64,000 nucleotides of DNA from positions 1,231,420-1,295,419 of the forward strand of contig FJOG01000005.1 in the NCBI GenBank assembly GCA_900073065.1, given 5' to 3'. Position numbers and translations under genes: made by a program. Each line of letters opens with the position of its first letter. Position 1 is the stretch's first letter. Positions 10,452 to 24,030 of the stretch are shown piece after piece. This DNA comes from Phialocephala subalpina. Its lineage: Eukaryota; Ascomycota; Leotiomycetes; Helotiales; Mollisiaceae. The notes under the pieces are model-generated. The model worked only from the letters and a program-made list of their open reading frames with translations. It was not told the origin of the DNA and did not search any database.

Positions 10452-12155
10452 TCACAGCCTCGGCTCCCTCCTCTCAGCCCTCAACCACATCTCAGACTGC
10501 AAAAAGAACCCCTTATTGATCGACTTCCACGGAGCTTTCGTCGGATCAACGACACTGATCTCGAAGTTTCGCAGCAGCTAGAATCATATTAACTCTCCCC
10601 TTCGCCCACTAAATCACAAACTCACCTCAACAAAAACTTTATTCAACTCAATCAATGCAACATTCTTCCCCAAACACTGCCACTTTCCCCCACTAAACAC
10701 CAAATCCAGTCCTCCCTCCATCTCCCTCCTCTTCCCCTCATCACCCTCCAACCACCTCTCCGGCCGGAAATAGTCAGCATCTTCTCCCCAAATTTCCTTA
10801 TTGCGGAAGATCGCCCAAGGACACCATCCAATCTTCGTGCCAGCGGGGACGAAAAGATTGTTGATGGTGTCGCCCCCAATAGGGACTTCTTTTGAGAGGA
10901 GAGCTGTGGCTGGAGGACAGATACGAAGTCCTTCTTTGATTGTTGCTTGGAGGTAGGGGAGTGAGAGGGCTTCTATGTTGGAAATTGGGGATGATGGGAA
11001 GGTTCGAGATATCTCATCTAGAAGTTTGGATGTGATGGAGGGATTCGTGATTATGTGGAGGAGGGTTGAACGGATTGCGGTTGCGGTTGAGTCGGAGCCT
11101 GCTATGCTGGGGTTTTGTTCAGCTTGAAGTGGGAGTTATTGAGGCGGGACGTACATCTGAACGACTGTTGAAGAAATAGCTTCATCTTGAGTAAGTCCAT
11201 GTCGAATGAACGACCCAAGCATGTCTCTATGATCTTTCGCATCTGGTCCAAATCTCTCGCCCACCACTCTCTTCGCAATGCTGTAAACCCGTCAGCATCC
11301 CTCTTTCTACCATTGAGGAAAACCAACCCCTTGAGTTTCCCAACACCAGTTAGATCCTTATCACTCGGCAGAAACCTCTTCATGAAACTCGACTCCAGGA
11401 TTTTGTTCAGCCATGGGTATACAGAGAAGATCATGAGTGCCGGCATAAACGTCTCTATCGTCTTGATATATTCATACATATCCCCGTCACTCTCTAAGTC
11501 TCCAAAGCACTCTCCAAACGCAACATCAGAAATCACATCGAGAGTAAAATACTGCGCCTTTCTCCCAAAGTCAAACGGCCTGAAAATTTCCTTGCTTGAG
11601 ATGTATTTCTTGTCAATTAAATTAACAAGAGCGAGAACGCTCCGATCAATAGTATCTTCAAGATTATCGTTCTCTTTCCCGGAATAACCAGCTGCCATTT
11701 TTGTACGAAGGGTATTGTGTTTCTCGTCGTCGCGTTGGGAGAGCACGCTGTCGATTCCTGGTTCGGTGCGCATGCCATCATAAAAGTCCGATCTCACATA
11801 CGCCGACCTCACTCCCAATATTCTCCGTAAAACTTCGGGATTGCTGGTGACGAGGTCATTTGGGCCGATTCTTGCAAGTGAACCTTGGAGTTGTTAGCGA
11901 TGTCTGGGGAGGTTGGTGGGAGGGGAGCAAACCGTATTTCGAGCAGACTTCGGCGAGGTCAGTGTGCATTGTTGGACCTCCTACGTGGCGGAGTAGCCAT
12001 AATTTGGAGAAACCGGCTGACCATGGGCCTTTGATGTGTCGTAGTCGATACCAGGCAGAGAAGATTTGCGCTACTGCTAGTATCGCGAGCAAGGACAGAG
12101 TTGATAGAAGCAGTGTCTTCCAACCAACGACAGCATTGTTCAATATACCAGACAT
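10452..12155 (-). CDS. Cytochrome P450 monooxygenase, five exons
   Basis: Exons 12155-11933, 11883-11328, 11280-11155, 11106-10626 and 10577-10452 give 503 residues. The four introns (47-49 bp) all have GT-AG ends, and the frame closes exactly. Residues 10-32 form an N-terminal membrane anchor (LLLSTLSLLAILAVA), followed by GPWSAGFSKLW. P450 hallmarks in order: the I-helix AGSDSTAT, the K-helix EGLR, the FRPERW meander motif, and the haem-ligand loop FSGGKWQCLG with the Cys thiolate. The LARIGPNDLVTSNPEVLRRI segment is reminiscent of pisatin-demethylase-like fungal P450s. It should sit in the ER and use NADPH-P450 reductase. The substrate is unknown, and no biosynthetic cluster partners are seen next to it. 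Confidence 0.93.
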
Positions 12156-14897
12156 GGTGGACTGAGTAGAAGCAAAGGCAGATCAAATTACCAGTATGGT
12201 GAAGAGAAACTCAAACTGTATCTTTTGGGAGACATACTGATAAAGTATCAATATTTGAACATGGCGGGGTAGGTAGATAAGTATCTCGAACCACCTCACT
12301 TCTGGAAGGGAAAGATAGGCTCGCTTGCAGTAAGCCCCTTGTACCACATCACAGGATTCTTAAACGGTACTTACATGAGTGGCCACACGGAGCTGAGTAC
12401 AATACGACCCAATGCAAGAACGGACCGAAGCCCTTTTGGGAATCCGGAATGAGTGCCAATGACCTTGCTGCTGTTCAAATCGCCAGCACAGGTAATTCCT
12501 CACTGTGAAATTAATCATGTAAGGACAGCAGAGAATATCTCTTGAGATTTCAATTTCTTTTAAAAAAAAAAAAAGGAGAGAGACATTGATGTGATGAAGA
12601 GCAAGAAGTTTGCTCAAGTTCGGTCTCGGCTTCGACAGACGTCGCTTACAGGCGCGGGGTCAAAGCTACCCCTCATCACCACACAAAAAGCAAAAAAGAA
12701 AATTTCCACAACCGGTACAAGTAGAAAAGAAATGCAAAAGATGAATGGACGCGCTGGGAATCGAACCCTAATGACTGTTAATGAAGATTCTTGAATAACG
12801 AATTGATCATAGCTTACCAGGACCTTTCCCACACTAGGTGCCATACTGAGATGCTAAGGGAAAATTATACCACTGTAACGAATTAGGATTTATGACAACG
12901 AAAATGAGTGTTGTCGAAGCATACCTAAACCACGCGCCCTATGGACAAAATTTTGCTTATTTAAGTATATAATGGGACAAGATCTTGGGGGAGAAAGGGC
13001 CAATGAAATGGCGGTCAAGTTCAGATGTGCCCCGCCATTACACTTCTGGAAGCGGTCGAGTTGAACTTCGATTTCAGTCTCATGGTCAAACACTTCCACC
13101 GACCACGATACCTCTTCACCAGGCAAAACTACTGTGGCCTGGCAAAGAGGGTTTGATGGCAAGGAAAGGTGCTGAAGATCTTTCGTCCTGGGAAAGCGGC
13201 TTTGGTCCATGATGACTCGATCACTGCGCCGACTCGAGATGGCGCTGCACCGCCACTGCCAACGCCACAATCAAGATCATGCTATGTTTTGGTGAGCAAT
13301 ATCTCTGATATTGTCCTTTCAATTCCCTCTTGAGTTTAGGAAGAAGTCAAGCATCATTATATTAAAACTTGGTTACAGAATTCTACACACGGATCTAAGC
13401 CGGCGGGGAGGTGAGAATCTCCGGCAAAGCTCTTCGAAGTCCCGGTATCTTATATGATGATGAAAATTTCTTTAGAGGAACCCGACCGATTTCTAGAGCA
13501 GAAGCCCCTCCTTGAGCAGTGCAATACCGGCAGTTACAATGGTGTAATCCTAACGTAGGTACAAGTGAGGCACGGGAAGCACACTCTCGGGAGGTACGGA
13601 GTACTTCCGGTGGCAAGCAACATGTCAATCCATTCTCCCCTAAAACAACACTTAAGAACCCTCAAATCGGCACTATCATCTTCTAACCTCTCTCTTCCTT
13701 CTATCTTTTAAGTTTACAACTTCAAGAAATCCTTAGCGACAGGCAGACAACACTGAGAGAATCAGCGACGGTATGAAAGGTACTTAAGAAGCACGGCCCA
13801 CCCCACGCACGACGTGCAACAGAAAACCTGTGCACTGGCACATGTTCGAATCCCAGTTAAGCCAAAACGGCACAGAATCACTGCGGGAGGTTTAAAGTAA
13901 CGTTGCGGGACAAAATGTGTGTACCAAAGCACGAGTACGTATGTGGCGATGATGTGGATTTCATGGCGGAGGGAGATCGGCACGCCACGAAAATGCGATT
14001 TGCAACAGAGTTTGAGAAAGATGCAAGCATGTGTGGAAGAAGGGGGCAATTGTTTTTATGTCATGCATTTGTAGACTTTATTTTCAGGTCCTGTTGCAGT
14101 GTTGTTGCTTTGAATCGTTTTTCAGTTGGCTTTGGTGGTGGTACATTATTTGAGAGCACTCGAAGTCGGTGCGACCAAACAAAGTGGCAACGACGACATT
14201 CAAAGGTACTTCTTTATGGTCGAGGCGATCGAGAAGATATATGCCTCAGATAAATTGGCAGAAATGGTGTCGTTGTCTCCTTACTTGTATGCTTTCCAAA
14301 TGCTTTGACGAAGCAGAGGAGTGCCTTGCTACACGAACACTTCAACTTCATTTCAAAACACTCTTTCCAGCGAGTTTGCAGCGAAAGCTATTTCAACTGC
14401 AAAAGACTTGACAACATCAAGAGTGCCTGGGATTATCAGCTCGAAATGTGGTCTTTGCGACATGAACTATCATCTGCAGGTGTTGTATTTGCTCTTCGCT
14501 TCCCTCCAACTCACATATCAGAGGTCATGAATGCGACTGATAAGTACGATATTACACGATTATTAATGGGATGTATAAACTTCACTAGCGAGTAAGTGTA
14601 CAATTCATTCAATTATATTAGTCAATAAACCCTTCTAAATGTGGTACGCCAGTGGGCTGAAGGACATTTGCCTTAAATTTTGGGTTCTAAAACAGTTTTG
14701 GTCTAGTAACGGAAATATGCTATTCATGATGAATCGGAGACTTTCACTCATCAACATGCAGCTTTGACTTTTATACAAGATCAATTTACGCCATGGAGAA
14801 CCTGGCTTCATTCAGTGAACTATTTCCAATGAATCTTCGGAGCACTGTGGAGAGATCTGCTACCCTACCAGCGAAGAAACCACGATTTTAACCCACC
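12156..14897. other. Gene-poor region
   Basis: No gene could be supported. It contains a poly-A run (12562-12574) and a minus-strand sequence at about 12755-12772 with a good tRNA T-loop/B-box (GGGTTCGATTCCC). A matching acceptor stem is absent. Short open frames at 14126-14599 end in ATDKYDITRL, weakly like a BTB-domain segment, but no complete domain is present. This looks like decayed sequence. Confidence 0.4.
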
Positions 14898-15758
14898 CAT
14901 TTCCATCTCTTCTCTGACCTACCGATCGAACTGCGATTCGATGTCTGGAAGCTCGCTCTTCCTTGCGGACACAACGGCCCAATCATAATACCAGCTACCT
15001 TGGACGACTCCCGCAAGGCCCTCTGCTCTGGCGCAGAAGTCCCTTGGGATGAAAAATGGGTCTACAGCTTCAAAGTCATGAAAGGGCCGTCTCTGTTATG
15101 AGCCATGATTTCTTCAGCAACTCGAGAATCCCGTTCTATATATTTCAAAACGTTCAGCGAGCACAACAAAATTCAGAAGGGAATCATACGATATCCTCCT
15201 AGCACGATCATCTATATTGATCCACTTAGTGCTACCATTAGGCCACGCTTTGACAAAAATCATCTGCTTACTCTCAGGGATCACCCAGATATAAATCTTC
15301 CTTCTCTACGGGATGTATTTGAGGCGTGGCATTTCTTTGGAAAAGTGGATCATGTGGCCTGCAGGGTCGTTGAAATCTACAACATAACCCGACTTCAGGT
15401 TGCACAAAGTGAACAGGCGGGTCCATTGTATCAATTCACTCGAATGGACACCAAGAGCTTGTCGATCCTTGGAACCAGGCACGGTTGGGAATGGGTGGAA
15501 CTAAGGCGTTTGGATTTCGACGAAGATTGCTTGGGCGATGAGGCGAAAGCTGATGCAGTTGAGTATTTGCTCACGGCTGCTAGAAAAGCCTTCGAGAATA
15601 TCAAGAGACGGAGTGGTGGGCAACTCATAATCCCGGAAATGAAGGCCGTAGTAGAGAGCTGCCAGAGTTCGCAGGAGCCTTTCCAACTTACGCCTCCGGA
15701 AGTGACAAGGAAATTGTACCATTGGAAAATGGAGCTTCAAAATGGATGGCGAATCTAG
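14898..15758 (+). pseudogene. 2EXR-domain gene, broken
   Basis: One frame from 14898 to 15758 (287 codons) encodes a recognisable fungal 2EXR protein. The first motif is HFHLFSDLPIELRFDVWKLAL. It is followed by the second motif TRESRSIYF and a body with VRYPP-like and WELVRRLDF-like segments. Two things break it. An in-frame TGA at 15099-15101 lies between the two motifs, and a TAA sits immediately upstream of the first motif with no Met in between. No plausible intron removes the TGA. The 3' 217 codons are open from a Met at 15105. I read it as a degenerate gene; a functional C-terminal product cannot be excluded. Confidence 0.6.
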
Positions 15759-18700
15759 CTGCATACCTAGGGCTCGAATTTCGTCGCTTGATGATGGTCA
15801 AAAGTCCTCGAAATCAAAGGTTCAGAAGTGACCATGTCGCCAACATTCAAGATATAATCTTCTCTTCAATCGACTCAGAATTCCGCTTGTATAAGTCGAC
15901 TCTTGACGAAAGATTTCTTCCTTTCGCCATTTCGATATTCAACTTTCCTTTCAAGTTTCAAGTGGGGAAGAAAACAGAAGGCAGACTCTCAAACTCCCTC
16001 ATAGAGCCACTTGATCTTCTCAATATCCTCCATCTTTTCTCACAAGCAGATACCAACTGCACTAAGTGGCAATGGTTAATGAACACAGGCTCAAAATCGG
16101 ACGGATGGTTGTGCACTTGGATGATATAGTACCACACGGCGGAAGTCTGTCTTCCAGTGTAGACCTACCGACACTTAGCGATCGCATGTCTCTAGAGACG
16201 TAGCGCAGTCGGTTGGTTCGGCGGCGGCTTCGTGGGGTACTTGAGACCATTTGCGACGCGACTTGATTCTCGACCTAAGCTATTCCACTAAAGAAGCAAA
16301 TTCTTTAGTCGCTGGTGTTCTTGATTCGTCCCGAAAATCATTTCGCCCCGACAATAAGGAACTTTTCGTCAAGTTTGGCACGGCAACGGATACAATATTT
16401 CCACTCATGAACGTATACTACGGTGATGCGGGCCATAGACAAAATCGTGAAAAGGGTTTCGAAATCCCAGGAATCCCTCGTACTCCTTAAGTAAGATGTT
16501 GACGGCGTTCCCCACTGGTATGGCGCTGAGTTCGTGCATGTTGCAATCCCTTGGAGAACCCATTTTGTCCCCGGCATGTCTCAATCGAGTGGACGATGGA
16601 TGGAAGGTTTCGACGATGACGTTATCCCTGAACTCAAACGTACATGTGTAATCGGCCACATGCCGATGCATTGCTGAGATTCCGCTGTCAATTCGCTGAC
16701 GCTGGGGGGAGGCACGGCGGAGGGGCGGAGAGGGCAGGGAGCTCCATCATCCTCGTCGGCTTCGTCGTACTCGGTGATAGATGCTTCTGACTCCCGGGAA
16801 ACTCCTAGAATATAGTCAATGACTTGAAACAGAGATAGTGCACGCTAGACAATGTCGAAACTTCTGGAAAATGAATAGATGTCGAGCCAGCATTGATCTG
16901 CTGCACAACTGGTAGCAGGAGGTGGGCATTCAGTTTAGAACGGAAACTATGATGGAGTAAGCACCTGTATTGAGATGATTAGTACTATGAATGGATTGAC
17001 GAGTCCTACCAACCCTCTTCTTTGTGGCTTGAATTTTGTGAAAATGATTCATCGCTTATCGTGAAGTTGCCTCTAAGGTCTCGCGGAAGGGCAAGTGTCT
17101 AACGGTGACTAGGTTGACTGGAGGGTCATGTATTCAATCGAAGTCAGAGTAGTTTCAACTTCAGAAAGAAACTGATACTATTCAAAAGGCTTATTGACAA
17201 ACATAGATAGGCGCTAGTGACGATAAATGCCTTTGGCAGGCCACTGAGTCCAGAGATAGGGGCAGAGTCAGAGGCAAATATACAGGCACACGGTGATCGG
17301 GCGCTAGCTATTGGGGGGGGGGGGGGGGCCGTCTTGACGATGTCTGCCACTATTGGAGATCCCTTGAAGTAGGACCGTTTTGTGGCAGGTTTTTTAAAAA
17401 AGAAAAAAAACAGAAGAATATTATATGAAAGTGCTGTCATCAATGATCTCATTGTCAAATTCGTTGTTGGAAAGTACTCTCGGTGCCTTGACATCCAGCG
17501 AAACACATACAATCAAGTCCGAATCACAGCCTTACAGGTTTGCTGCCTTGGTATTATTGATTAATATTGGTCTCGAGTGTCCAAGAAGGTCACAGATAAA
17601 TATGAGATACACCGTCGGCACTCGCCTCTATAGTCAAGACTATGACAGAAAATACCAAAATTGACGAGATTTTCCTCCACCACGGTGGAGTCAAGTTTCA
17701 AGGGCAGAGCAATGACTCTGTATGCTCTTGAGTGAGCCATGGCAGGAGAGCGTCGGATATGCTCAAGGAGCATCGCTTGCATACCAGGCAAGTCACTGAG
17801 CCACTTTTCGCTTTCAACACCCAGTAACCACTTCTCAACACTCCTTGAATCAATTGAAGCACCACACCCTCAACCCTAGAAACAGAAGATACAAATACGG
17901 CGCAGCAACTAAGCATCCAAATGCAATAATTCATATGCATCAATAGTACTTACTCCACACCACCAAGACCAATCAGCCGACCCGACCCCTCCTCTTCACC
18001 CTCCTCAATACCAGCCTCCATATCAAGCCAAACTGCAGCACCCTTGGTACCGGGCTCAGATCATGAAGCAGTTGCGCCATATCTCTGCGGCTACAGCACA
18101 GTACCATCTGCACAAAATATTTGCTTTCGCATAGCATGGCATACGCCCGTATGCTCGCTCCTCGGAAGAACCTTATTCTCCAATGTCATTAAAATGTTGA
18201 CTGCATCCAGCCTGTCGGCTGACGAGATCTTCGAAATACTTCCTCGAATCATTTGAATCAGCACACCCTCCAGGAAAATGACCGCAGCCTTGAAAGATGC
18301 ATGCCTGTACTGCGCAACACACAAGTCTCCATCCGCACCCGCAACGGGGCGATCCGCATCCTCTCAAATCCGCGATACGAACGCCTCCACACCCTCCTGT
18401 TCAGCTCCATCTGGTTTTGAACCATTCTCCAAACCACCTGCCTCCTCTTCACCCCCATCTAGCCCCGATGCAACCTTACGATTCAGCCTCGAAACCTTAC
18501 CTCCCCTATTCCGATCGACCACACCCTTCTCTCCCTTTCTTTGACCCCCAAAAACACTCATTTCAAGTTCCGAAATGACGCTTGCCTGTTTCAGCCATGT
18601 ACATGAAGATGTCTACTTCTTTCAGCAACTAGCGTTGCTGCACGTCTGCATATCTCTCATGCAACTAAAAAGGGCGGAATTGCCGGCCCGTTTCCAACCC

Positions 18701-20004
18701 CTGTCTCCTGCGTGTTACACGTGCTCTCTTGCCGGCACGTGCTTGCTCTCATCTCTCCCGTTTTCCATCCATCTAAAAGATCAAGAACGAGAATGGCAGG
18801 TGTTGAACTTTGTGCTGGGAAGCTGCCGAAAAGAGATACCGGTCCGAGAAGCAAAACACAAATACTGAACAAGCTCGCGAGCGCTTGGATGTTGAGCTTA
18901 ACCTGAGCAGGCGGCTCGCTCGGATGATATTGACGCAGGCAGGCGCTTGCTTCAATTCAGATGTGTATCGAAACGAGGGGAAAGGCAAAGGCAAACGCCG
19001 AAATGTAAGAGTGAGGGTGTCTTCATATGGAAGAAAGGGAACTACCCGTTCAGCCCGTGCCTGAGCGGTTAGGAGCTAACCTCCCCAGAGTTCCTCACCT
19101 TCTCCATTCTCCAAGAATATGATATCTTTGTTTTGAAGCCTGCCCCCCACACAAATCCCCCATGGAGCTAGACTCGCCGCTGTTTTGAAAGTGTATTGAT
19201 GGTTGTGGTACATTTCAAGTCATGTTGATACAGTACTGTGATATTCTGATCAGCCCTCCTACATCCAATATCGTACAGATCATGCGTCGCGTTGCGTTGC
19301 AGCATCGATCATCCATCACCCTTCCCCTCGTTCACTCCTCACCCTCATGTCCCTCCCGTTCGCCATTTTCATCAAAACCTGGTAAGGTCATGCCTTATGC
19401 ACTCCAACATCTGTGCCGTGCTATTCAAACAAACAGAAAAGGAAAATTCGAAAGGTTCGTACAGTACATGTAATGATAGAAATTCAAGCCTGGAAAATGT
19501 GACGAGCGCCTGCCTGTATAACCGTACGCGCAACCTAGATACACCAAAGGAAGATAAAGCAAGACGTATGCAAAATGCCCCAAATCCTTGCAAAAATAAA
19601 ACAGCGCTAGCCACCCATGATCGAAGTTGTGTACTCGTAAGGTCAATGGTATCGTCCGCTTACGTAGAGACGTGAAATCCAGAAATAGAGAGGAAATGTG
19701 CTGTTATTTTGCACTGTGTTGGTATGAATTATTGGATAACGAAGCGCTTGATTGTATCGTCAAGACGTTAAAGGCGTAAAGTCGGAAGGAATTAGTACAT
19801 TAAAAGAAGTCGTGGATGGCGTAATAGTTGCTGTCCATTAAATTTCGATCGCTGAGCCGTAAACTCTAGTAAGATGTGTCTATCGATCGATCGTTGGGCC
19901 GTAAAGAAGAAAATTGGTCGATTGGAAGTCTTGCTGAGCAATTCATCGCAGATGTGCCTAGAACCCAAGGGTATCGAATACGTAAAGAGATGTGTGTATA
20001 TGAT
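15759..20004. other. Long region without a supported gene
   Basis: About 4.2 kb with only short, unrelated open frames on both strands and no family resemblance I can defend. It includes a 16-base poly-G tract (17313-17328) and an A-box-like TAGCGCAGTCGGTTGG at about 16200 with no matching B-box. Parts could be old, mutated mobile-element or gene remnants, but nothing identifiable remains. Confidence 0.4.
17313..17328 (+). repeat. Poly-G homopolymer, 16 bases
   Basis: An uninterrupted run of 16 G. Such runs are prone to length variation and to sequencing error, so the exact count should not be trusted. Confidence 0.8.
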
Positions 20005-21302
20005 TTAGGACGCAGCGTCAGTTGGAGGTTGGGCCGCTGCTGAAGTTGTGGGTTCGTTTGCCGGTGGTAGAGGGCTCGATAGCATACCGCCACCGCTGGA
20101 AGGTTGAGGGACTGGACTAGGTTGCAAAATGTCCGCTATATTCGCAATACTGGGTACCTGAGCGCGTGCTTGGGGTTCGCTAACCATTGGGATTTGGGGA
20201 TTTACTGAGAAGCTGCTTTCGCCTGGGTGCTTAGCTGGAGGAGGCTTTAAGAAATGTTAGTTTTAAATTCCACCACAACCCGAAAGACACATACTTTTAG
20301 AGGCTTCGCAGGTCCCCTTTGCCGTTTCTTCTTGCCCGGAGAATCGTCTGCTTGCATTTCTAACATGGTGTGCTCGATTGGACCTTGTGGAGTTGGTGGA
20401 CCTCGCGCTGGAGCGATGGCAGCATAAGGACTTGTTGCGAACTCTTCTGGATGAGGCTGAATCTGACTTGGTAATTGGGCCGGAAACACGTCGCCACGTT
20501 GTATGGCATCCCTATTTCTTCGCTCTACTTCTGTTTTTGGGGGGCGTCCGCGTCTCTTCTGCTGGGGAGGAGCCGGCGAGGAAGCTGTCGAAATTGGAGA
20601 CCCTCCATTAGGAGGCTTTGGAAGAATCTCCCTAGAACCAGCCATAGCTTCCATCCCAGATTGTCTCCTCTTTCCAGGAGGTATTTGCATGCCCATATAG
20701 GGTTCGAGTACTGTATCGGACGGACGTTTTCTGGGAATTTGGATATTTTGAACGTTTGGGACGTGCGGTATCGGCGCTTGAAAGGAGGGAGGAGGATAGG
20801 CACTTCGCAGGCTTTCGAACGCGGTCCTACATTGATTTAAAGTTCGTCCTATTATAAATGTCAGCAACCTAATAAATGATCTGAACCATATGGAGATCCG
20901 AAGTCTGTGTGTTGCAATGCGATATTTCGCAATCTGGGGAACCTTGCACTCGGAGGTTTCAATTGGAGATCAAAAAACATACCAGGAGGAAGGTACATAT
21001 TGTCCCAGTCTGGCTGTTGCTGTCCTGATTCTTGAAGCAACACTAATAGCTTGTCGATGGGAACTTTGCTCCTTTTGAGCGCCTCTGCGAGCATAAAGCG
21101 CTATAGGTCGGGACAAGATTAGTATTAGACGCGACTGTCAAGGCGGCAGGAAGTATCGATGCGCCTGAAGGGTCGACAGTGCGCTCTCCAGGCGCAAATG
21201 GTACTCTAAGGGTCAATAAGTACTTGAATAGCGCTCACATACCTTTTCGTGCTCGTGAAAGGCATCCACGCCCCCCAGATCCATCGCGGTGAACTGGCTC
21301 AT
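20005..21302 (-). CDS. Myb-like / AT-hook nuclear protein
   Basis: Exons 21302-21243, 21100-20983, 20848-20295 and 20244-20005 give 323 residues, with frame closure and GT-AG ends at each intron (donors GTATGT). Exon 1 begins MSQFTAMDLGG. Exon 2 and the start of exon 3 encode a Myb/SANT-like helical segment: MLAEALKRSKVPIDKLLVLL, then PDWDNMYLPPGRTLNQC. Several fungal Myb-like proteins have a similar W...M.LP.GR.L..C pattern. The middle has an AT-hook-like RRGRPPKTE and a second basic patch KKKRQRGPAKP. The rest is Pro/Ser-rich. Together these suggest a chromatin or transcription factor. DNA binding is inferred, and the family is not certain. Confidence 0.78.
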
Positions 21303-24030
21303 GTACAATGAAGGAGTGGAACTGCTGGCGCAAGTGGAGGATCTGCCACAGGCGTAGCAGTGAGGAAACGGGGGTAGAAGGAGGGTGGAGGAAGGAGGGC
21401 GGAAAGGGCGAATTATAGAGCATTAAGTATCTTGTAAGAGGTCTATATCACTTTGAAGGCAATCTAGTGAGCGTATAATGCTGCAGCGGTCGCAGTGAAA
21501 GAGTGTGAGGCCGTTGGGCGAAGAGGGGAGAGGATTAGAAGGCTGAATGAAGGGCCGCAGGAGGGAGGTAAAGAGCGCGAAAGGTCGAAGAACAAGACAA
21601 CAGAACTCAGAACTCGGAATGGCTCGTGTCTGAATCGCCTGCAGCGTCAAACAGGCGTTAATAGAGCGGGTAGTCATAAGTTTAAAATGAAGAAAGTCGT
21701 GCAGCATGCACGCCTGTATGCAGCGTCGCAGAGGTGCATATGGTGCTGAGCTCTAACTGGTTTTTTTGGATGCAGTGGGAGGCTAGCGAGCCTGCAGAGA
21801 CCGTCCATCGCATATCCGCGAATCTTCCCTCCTCCACCTCTATTCGCATTTTTCCCAAAATGATACTTCGAAGTATGCGAGTAGTGAACTTTTTCGATTT
21901 TGGCTGACAATAAGGGGAGAGAATGGCCATAGCGATTGGCCAGTGAACTTCTCTGCGTTGGCCTTGCATTCAGTACTCGCATTGGCTGAGGGACCCAATT
22001 CCGTACCGAATCACCAGCCAGAGAGTCCTAGCGTTCCCTGGGACCTCAAAACCTCCGTGCGACTCTCCAATCGTTCGTCACATCGCAACTTCATAAGGCT
22101 GGAGGATCACGACCAAAACATATCCACAAGAGCCGCAAGAACGTCGGCTTCATACTCGAGATCGCAGAGCGTTGCCAACGACTTCGACATGGCGCGCTTC
22201 GTTGGTGTGGGAGGGGTCGAGAAGCAAAGCAGGGACAGCCTATGCGACCAGACGCCAGACCTCGACTTCAATGTCTGGCAATCAACACCACATCGCACCA
22301 CAGCTCCAAGCGCAAGAGAATCTCTTAAAACGCCTGCGAGCTCCTCAATTTATAGTCAACCTGCGGACTCGACCTCTTCATATATTCTCAAATCCTCGGT
22401 GGGGACGATGCGGGCTAATCCTGCGGAGTGTGTTGTCACCCGTTCATAGGGAGGAAATAGGCCCCTTCAGTCCACCTACCTCAGTATTGTGCCCATTACT
22501 GACGTCGTTGATAGATGAAGGCTGCGGTCCGCTCGTCTCTTTACCCAACCTGCCATAAGTGCGCATTGTGGGATCCATAGGCGCAGTGGCCTGTTGTCAT
22601 GAGGCAGTCAGTTTAGCTAGGCTTATCAATTCCTCGGAATGTATACCTGCGAAAGCGCAAACATCGACAATTGAATACGATGGAGACTGGCGAGCCGACG
22701 GTCGACCCATATCACCAGTCTATAGAACGAAGTTATGAAGGAAAGACTATCATTGCGCCGGATGCTCTTGAAGCAGGAAGAAAGTACATTTGCGGTCGAA
22801 CCCCAAACTCGCTTTGGCGCACAAAAACCACAACCGATCTTATCACAGGGCTGAAATTATAATGGCTGAGATACAATAGATCCTACGCCTCTCTCGGACC
22901 GTGCGCATATGGGATACTGGATATATTTGCCGTTTGAAAGACGGAATGTTGAGAGAGCTTGGTCCTCAGTTCCGCTCGCCCTCACGCATGGTTGCAGTGT
23001 TATTGGCAACACCAAGTTGAGATCTACAACAGGACCTGAACTTGAAACGTGCCTCGGTCGAGGCAATACCTGCTCTATACCGTCACATAGCACCGTAAAG
23101 AAGTATCATGGTTGACGGAACATCAGTATGGCTATCCTCTCCATCTGCAGCTGGAGCAACTGGTCTAAGTATTATGTTTTCGTTTTCGAACACGTGCGCG
23201 GGTCAGAGGCAGCGTTGCCTGCAGTCTTTGCTCCTGTATTGCGGACCTCTCAACAAGCAGAGACGTTACACTAGACCTCAGCATGGAGGAAACATCACAA
23301 AAGTGAGTTCATAACCGTTTGCTGGACAAAGATTTGCTAGGCCAAGGGAGAGGTCAATGGTTGCTTCGGGGGGAAAATCAACTTCGGCATGTTCCGGCGC
23401 TTGGTCACCCTCTCAAACTGTATTCTACAATCTCCCCGTCTTCATAGCAATGATATTCAACGACTGCGGCGTGGAGCGGAGAGGTGCAAAGTGATCAGTG
23501 GTAGTGATATGTGAGCGCACTACAAGCGATAAAGGGATTCTTGGGCAGATAAAATATGCGGTTGAGGAGAAGTACCCACCATATGCTTCTCCTTCATCAT
23601 CTCCAGCTCCGCCTTCGACTTCTTTCTTCCTAGTTGGCAGAACACACTTCAGTCATTCACTCGAAATCGCGCTTCATGTCCCCATCTACGAGCTATTTAG
23701 CTTCCCCCAACCACTTTTCGACAATCTCCTCCACCGAGATTCCGTCCATAACTTGCACTCCCTTCCATCGCAAATAGCCAGCCAGGCGCATCCACTCCTT
23801 CTACGTCAACGACCTCTGCGGATGGAAACTCTGTACGAATTAGGACAGGCTTCTGGACTAATCTCCTCTTCATCCAATAATCCACGGCGCGCCCGATCAG
23901 GTACCGCGTGCAGCAGTCCTACAAGTAGCCAAATACCTCTGCCGAGTCTCGACGACTTTGCCTTCACAACAACCTTTTCAAGGGCTTCCCGACTTCGCAG
24001 ATATCTGCCACCCTACAATCGCACATCAAA
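21303..24030. other. Intergenic region between divergent genes
   Basis: 2.7 kb between the Myb-like gene (-) and set2 (+). Open frames here (for example 21943-22449) are short and show no domain. The last few hundred bases before 24031 are pyrimidine-rich and probably form the set2 promoter and 5' leader. No RNA gene or repeat was seen. Confidence 0.4.

Noticed and set aside
12890..13270. 126-codon minus-strand ORF
   Set aside because: No domain, no splice partner, composition like its non-coding surroundings.
13840..13860. Plus-strand TGTTCGAATCCC resembling a tRNA T-loop
   Set aside because: No A-box, anticodon arm or acceptor stem upstream.
14126..14599. Possible BTB/POZ domain gene (ATDKYDITRL-like segment)
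   Set aside because: Only one short motif is reminiscent; frames are broken and no complete domain can be assembled.
16190..16260. tRNA-like A-box TAGCGCAGTCGGTTGG
   Set aside because: No B-box or pairing acceptor stem within tRNA distance.
17144..17512. 122-codon minus-strand ORF spanning the poly-G tract
   Set aside because: Encodes homopolymer runs (FFFFF, PPPPP) arising from poly-A and poly-G; no conserved feature.
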